From an uncultured Lachnospiraceae bacterium (GTDB lineage Bacteria; Bacillota; Clostridia; Lachnospirales; Lachnospiraceae): a stretch of 6,350 nt of DNA. Below the pieces are notes generated by a model. It saw nothing but the letters and a program-made list of their open reading frames with translations, ran no database searches and was not told where the DNA came from. Location of the stretch: positions 1 to 6,350 of the forward strand of contig CAKQXY010000084.1 in the NCBI GenBank assembly GCA_934292725.1, read 5' to 3'. Of the stretch, positions 4,170-6,350 are shown in pieces (within the stretch, counting starts at the first letter, position 1; each line of letters opens with the position of its first letter). A program made the position numbers and the translations under genes.

Positions 4170-6350
4170 ATGAAGAAGTGTAAATTAGTACAGAATATAA
4201 TGAATTTCAAATTTTGTTACGTTATATTTTGCACAATGATATGTTTGACTGTTTTTCCTGTTTCCGCATCTGCCAAAGAAAAATCGGATAATGTTATCCG
4301 GGTAGGATCTTTTGAGGAAACTTATAATACAGTCAATGAAAAGGGAGAAAGAAGAGGCTATGGTTATGAGTATCTTCAAGACATTGCAGGTTATGCAGGA
4401 TGGAGTTATGAATACATAACAAGTGATTGGAAAAACTGCTTTACACAGTTGGAAAATGGAGAGATTGATATTCTTGGTGACATTTCCTATACAGACGAAC
4501 GTGCTGAAAATATGCTTTTTTCCGATATGCCTATGGGGGAAGAGAAATACTACATCTATACGGATGCATCCAATATGGATCTTACAGCAGGAAATTTGGA
4601 TTCTTTTGAGGGAAAAAATATTGGTGTGTCTAAAGATAATATAGTGGAGGATGTGCTTAATGAATGGGAATCAAAATATGGTCTGCATACGAAGCATATC
4701 AATGTTTCTACAACCACAGAAATTATGGACAAACTGTCGAAACATGAAATTGACTGCTTCGTTTCGGTAGAAGAATCCCGTTGGGAAGAATCGGATATTT
4801 CACCGCTTACAAGTATTGGAGAGACAGAAATCTATTTCGCTATAAATCCAGAACGTCCGGATATCAAAGAAGCACTGGATAGTGCTATGCGCAGAATCAA
4901 GGATGACAACCCATTTTACACAGATGATCTCTACAGGCGTTATCTTTCTGCACAGAGCAGCTCGTTTCTTTCAAAAGAAGAAAGTGAGTGGATCGGGCAG
5001 CATGGTGCAATCCGGATAGGGTATCTGAATCAGGATGGAGGTATCAGCAGTGTAGATCCATCAACAGATAAACTGACAGGTGTTATCACAGATTATGTGG
5101 ATTTTGCAAAAGATTGTCTGCAAGGTCAGACACTGGAATTTGAATTAAAGGGATATGATACAGGAAGTGAACTGCTTCAGGCATTGCAGGATGGAAAAAT
5201 AGACCTGATTTTTCATGCAAACCATAATCCATACTTTGCGGAAACAAAGGGGGTTTCTTTATCAGATACGCTATTGACTCTCAATATGGCAGCAATTACG
5301 GCAAAGGATTCTTTTGATGAAAACAAAGAGAATATAGCTGCCGTTGAAAAAGACAATTTTGCATTGAAAGCATATCTTTCATACAATTATCCACAATGGA
5401 AGACTGTGGAATATGAGACATTAGATGCAGCAGTAAAAGCAATGCAGAAAGGGGAGGCAGATTGTATTGTAAGCAATTCAGGTACTGTCTCAAACTATTT
5501 GAGAAGTAATAAGCTTCATAGCGTTTTCCTGACAAAAGAAGCTGATGTTTCATTTGCTGTTCAGCAGGGAGAACCGGTTCTTTTGTCCATTCTGAATAAA
5601 ACACTGACCTCTATGCCGACAACTCAATTTTCAGGTGCAGTAGTTTCGTATAATGCTTCCTCACGAAAAGTTACAGTGAAGGATTTTATTCAGGATAATT
5701 TACTGACAGTCTCGCTTATAGTTGGAATTTCTTTTTTTGTTGTTCTGTGTATCATTCTTGGTTCTTTGAAGAAGTCAAAACGTGCGGAAGAGAAATCCAA
5801 GAAGTCTGCTGAACAGGCCTTGAAGCTGAATCAGGAACTTGAAGAAAAACAGCAGGAATTACATAATGCACTTGCAGAAGCGCAGAGTGCCAATAAGGCG
5901 AAGACTTCCTTTTTGAATAATATGTCTCATGATATCAGGACACCGATCAATGGAATTATTGGCATGCTTACGATTCTTAAAAAAAGCGGAAATGATGGTG
6001 AGCGGGCAAAAGATTGTATGCAAAAAATTGATGAATCATCGAAGCTGCTGTTATCATTGATAAATGATGTTTTAGATATGGCAAAGTTAGAATCGGGTAC
6101 AGTAGTTTTTAGTAAGGAATCCATCAATCTGGATCAGGTATGTAAAGAAATCACGGAGTCACTATGCTTTCAGGCAGAAGAAAAAGGACTTCATGTTGTA
6201 GGAAATCATGATGATTATAGCGGTGTATATGTCTGGAGCAATGCAGTTCACCTGAAAAAAATATTGATGAATTTGTTTACAAACAGTATGAAGTACAATA
6301 AGGTGAATGGTTCTATTTACATGAGTATGAGAACGATTGAAAGATCAGAA
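4170..6350 (+). CDS. Sensor histidine kinase with two tandem solute-binding-type sensor domains (3' partial)
   Basis: The frame stays open from ATG 4170 to the window edge (727 codons, no stop). GGAGG at 4154-4158 precedes the start by 11 bases. A classic signal peptide spans residues 1-35 (lysine-rich start, hydrophobic core, ASA before the likely cut). Two extracytoplasmic family-3 solute-binding-like (Venus flytrap) domains follow. The first covers about 42-260 (VIRVGSFEE, LENGEIDILGDISYTDERAE). The second covers about 275-500 (AIRIGYLNQDG, LQALQDGKIDLIF), introduced by an FLSKEESEWI linker. One membrane segment (about 511-533) leads through a coiled coil (about 535-577) to HisKA with H587 in SHDIRTP, then to the ATPase N box (N701, N705). 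The G1 and G2 boxes and any receiver or Hpt domain lie beyond the window. The architecture recalls BvgS/EvgS-type kinases. The ligand is unknown; small amino-acid-like solutes are usual for the fold. It may be co-transcribed with the upstream kinase or driven from 4021-4050. An in-frame upstream ATG (4032) would add 46 residues encoded mainly by the repeat, but would mask the signal peptide, so it is disfavoured. Confidence 0.92.
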   Translation, partial: MKKCKLVQNIMNFKFCYVIFCTMICLTVFPVSASAKEKSDNVIRVGSFEETYNTVNEKGERRGYGYEYLQDIAGYAGWSYEYITSDWKNCFTQLENGEIDILGDISYTDERAENMLFSDMPMGEEKYYIYTDASNMDLTAGNLDSFEGKNIGVSKDNIVEDVLNEWESKYGLHTKHINVSTTTEIMDKLSKHEIDCFVSVEESRWEESDISPLTSIGETEIYFAINPERPDIKEALDSAMRRIKDDNPFYTDDLYRRYLSAQSSSFLSKEESEWIGQHGAIRIGYLNQDGGISSVDPSTDKLTGVITDYVDFAKDCLQGQTLEFELKGYDTGSELLQALQDGKIDLIFHANHNPYFAETKGVSLSDTLLTLNMAAITAKDSFDENKENIAAVEKDNFALKAYLSYNYPQWKTVEYETLDAAVKAMQKGEADCIVSNSGTVSNYLRSNKLHSVFLTKEADVSFAVQQGEPVLLSILNKTLTSMPTTQFSGAVVSYNASSRKVTVKDFIQDNLLTVSLIVGISFFVVLCIILGSLKKSKRAEEKSKKSAEQALKLNQELEEKQQELHNALAEAQSANKAKTSFLNNMSHDIRTPINGIIGMLTILKKSGNDGERAKDCMQKIDESSKLLLSLINDVLDMAKLESGTVVFSKESINLDQVCKEITESLCFQAEEKGLHVVGNHDDYSGVYVWSNAVHLKKILMNLFTNSMKYNKVNGSIYMSMRTIERSE

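Noticed and set aside
4423..4644. 73-codon + strand open frame inside the second kinase
   Set aside because: It is an out-of-frame shadow of the solute-binding domain coding sequence, which reads continuously in another frame with clear family motifs.

Overview
The window looks like part of a gut-type Clostridia (Lachnospiraceae-like) chromosome. This is inferred from the moderately AT-rich genes, AAGGAG/AAAGGA-type ribosome binding sites, the style of the multi-domain sensor kinases and a Firmicutes-style GEMM-I riboswitch with an intrinsic terminator. All genes I accept lie on the + strand. No rRNA, tRNA, CRISPR array or intact transposase is visible.

Layout: (1) Positions 1-95 hold the last 30 codons of an unrecognised gene. 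(2) Positions 176-1060 encode a 294-residue protein resembling the uncharacterised DUF6414 family, followed by a perfect 15-bp hairpin. (3) Positions 1111-1530 have no credible gene but are packed with about ten hairpins and end in two helices arranged like an H-type pseudoknot. The region resembles a structured RNA or the non-coding end of a mobile element. (4) Positions 1558-1738 hold two candidate promoters, a GEMM-I (cyclic-di-GMP type) riboswitch aptamer and a textbook intrinsic terminator, which together form a ligand-controlled leader. (5) Positions 1843-4011 encode a CHASE-domain hybrid sensor histidine kinase with a complete receiver domain. A run of nine G sits in its last codons. 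(6) The kinase-kinase junction holds a strong consensus promoter (TTGACA-18-TATATT) directly abutting a 20-unit GACA tetranucleotide repeat. (7) From 4170 to the window end runs a second sensor kinase with a signal peptide, two tandem periplasmic solute-binding-type domains, one membrane segment, and HisKA plus the start of the ATPase domain. It is cut by the window edge.

Working model (inference): a cyclic dinucleotide sensed by the leader RNA sets transcription of the first membrane kinase and perhaps, by read-through, of the second. The second kinase also has its own promoter, whose initially transcribed region is a hypermutable repeat. The locus would therefore combine second-messenger control, two different extracellular sensor types and two simple-sequence tracts able to change length. 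The most interesting signals are the GACA repeat with its promoter and frame arrangement, the riboswitch-kinase pairing, and the dense unexplained RNA-like structure at 1111-1530.
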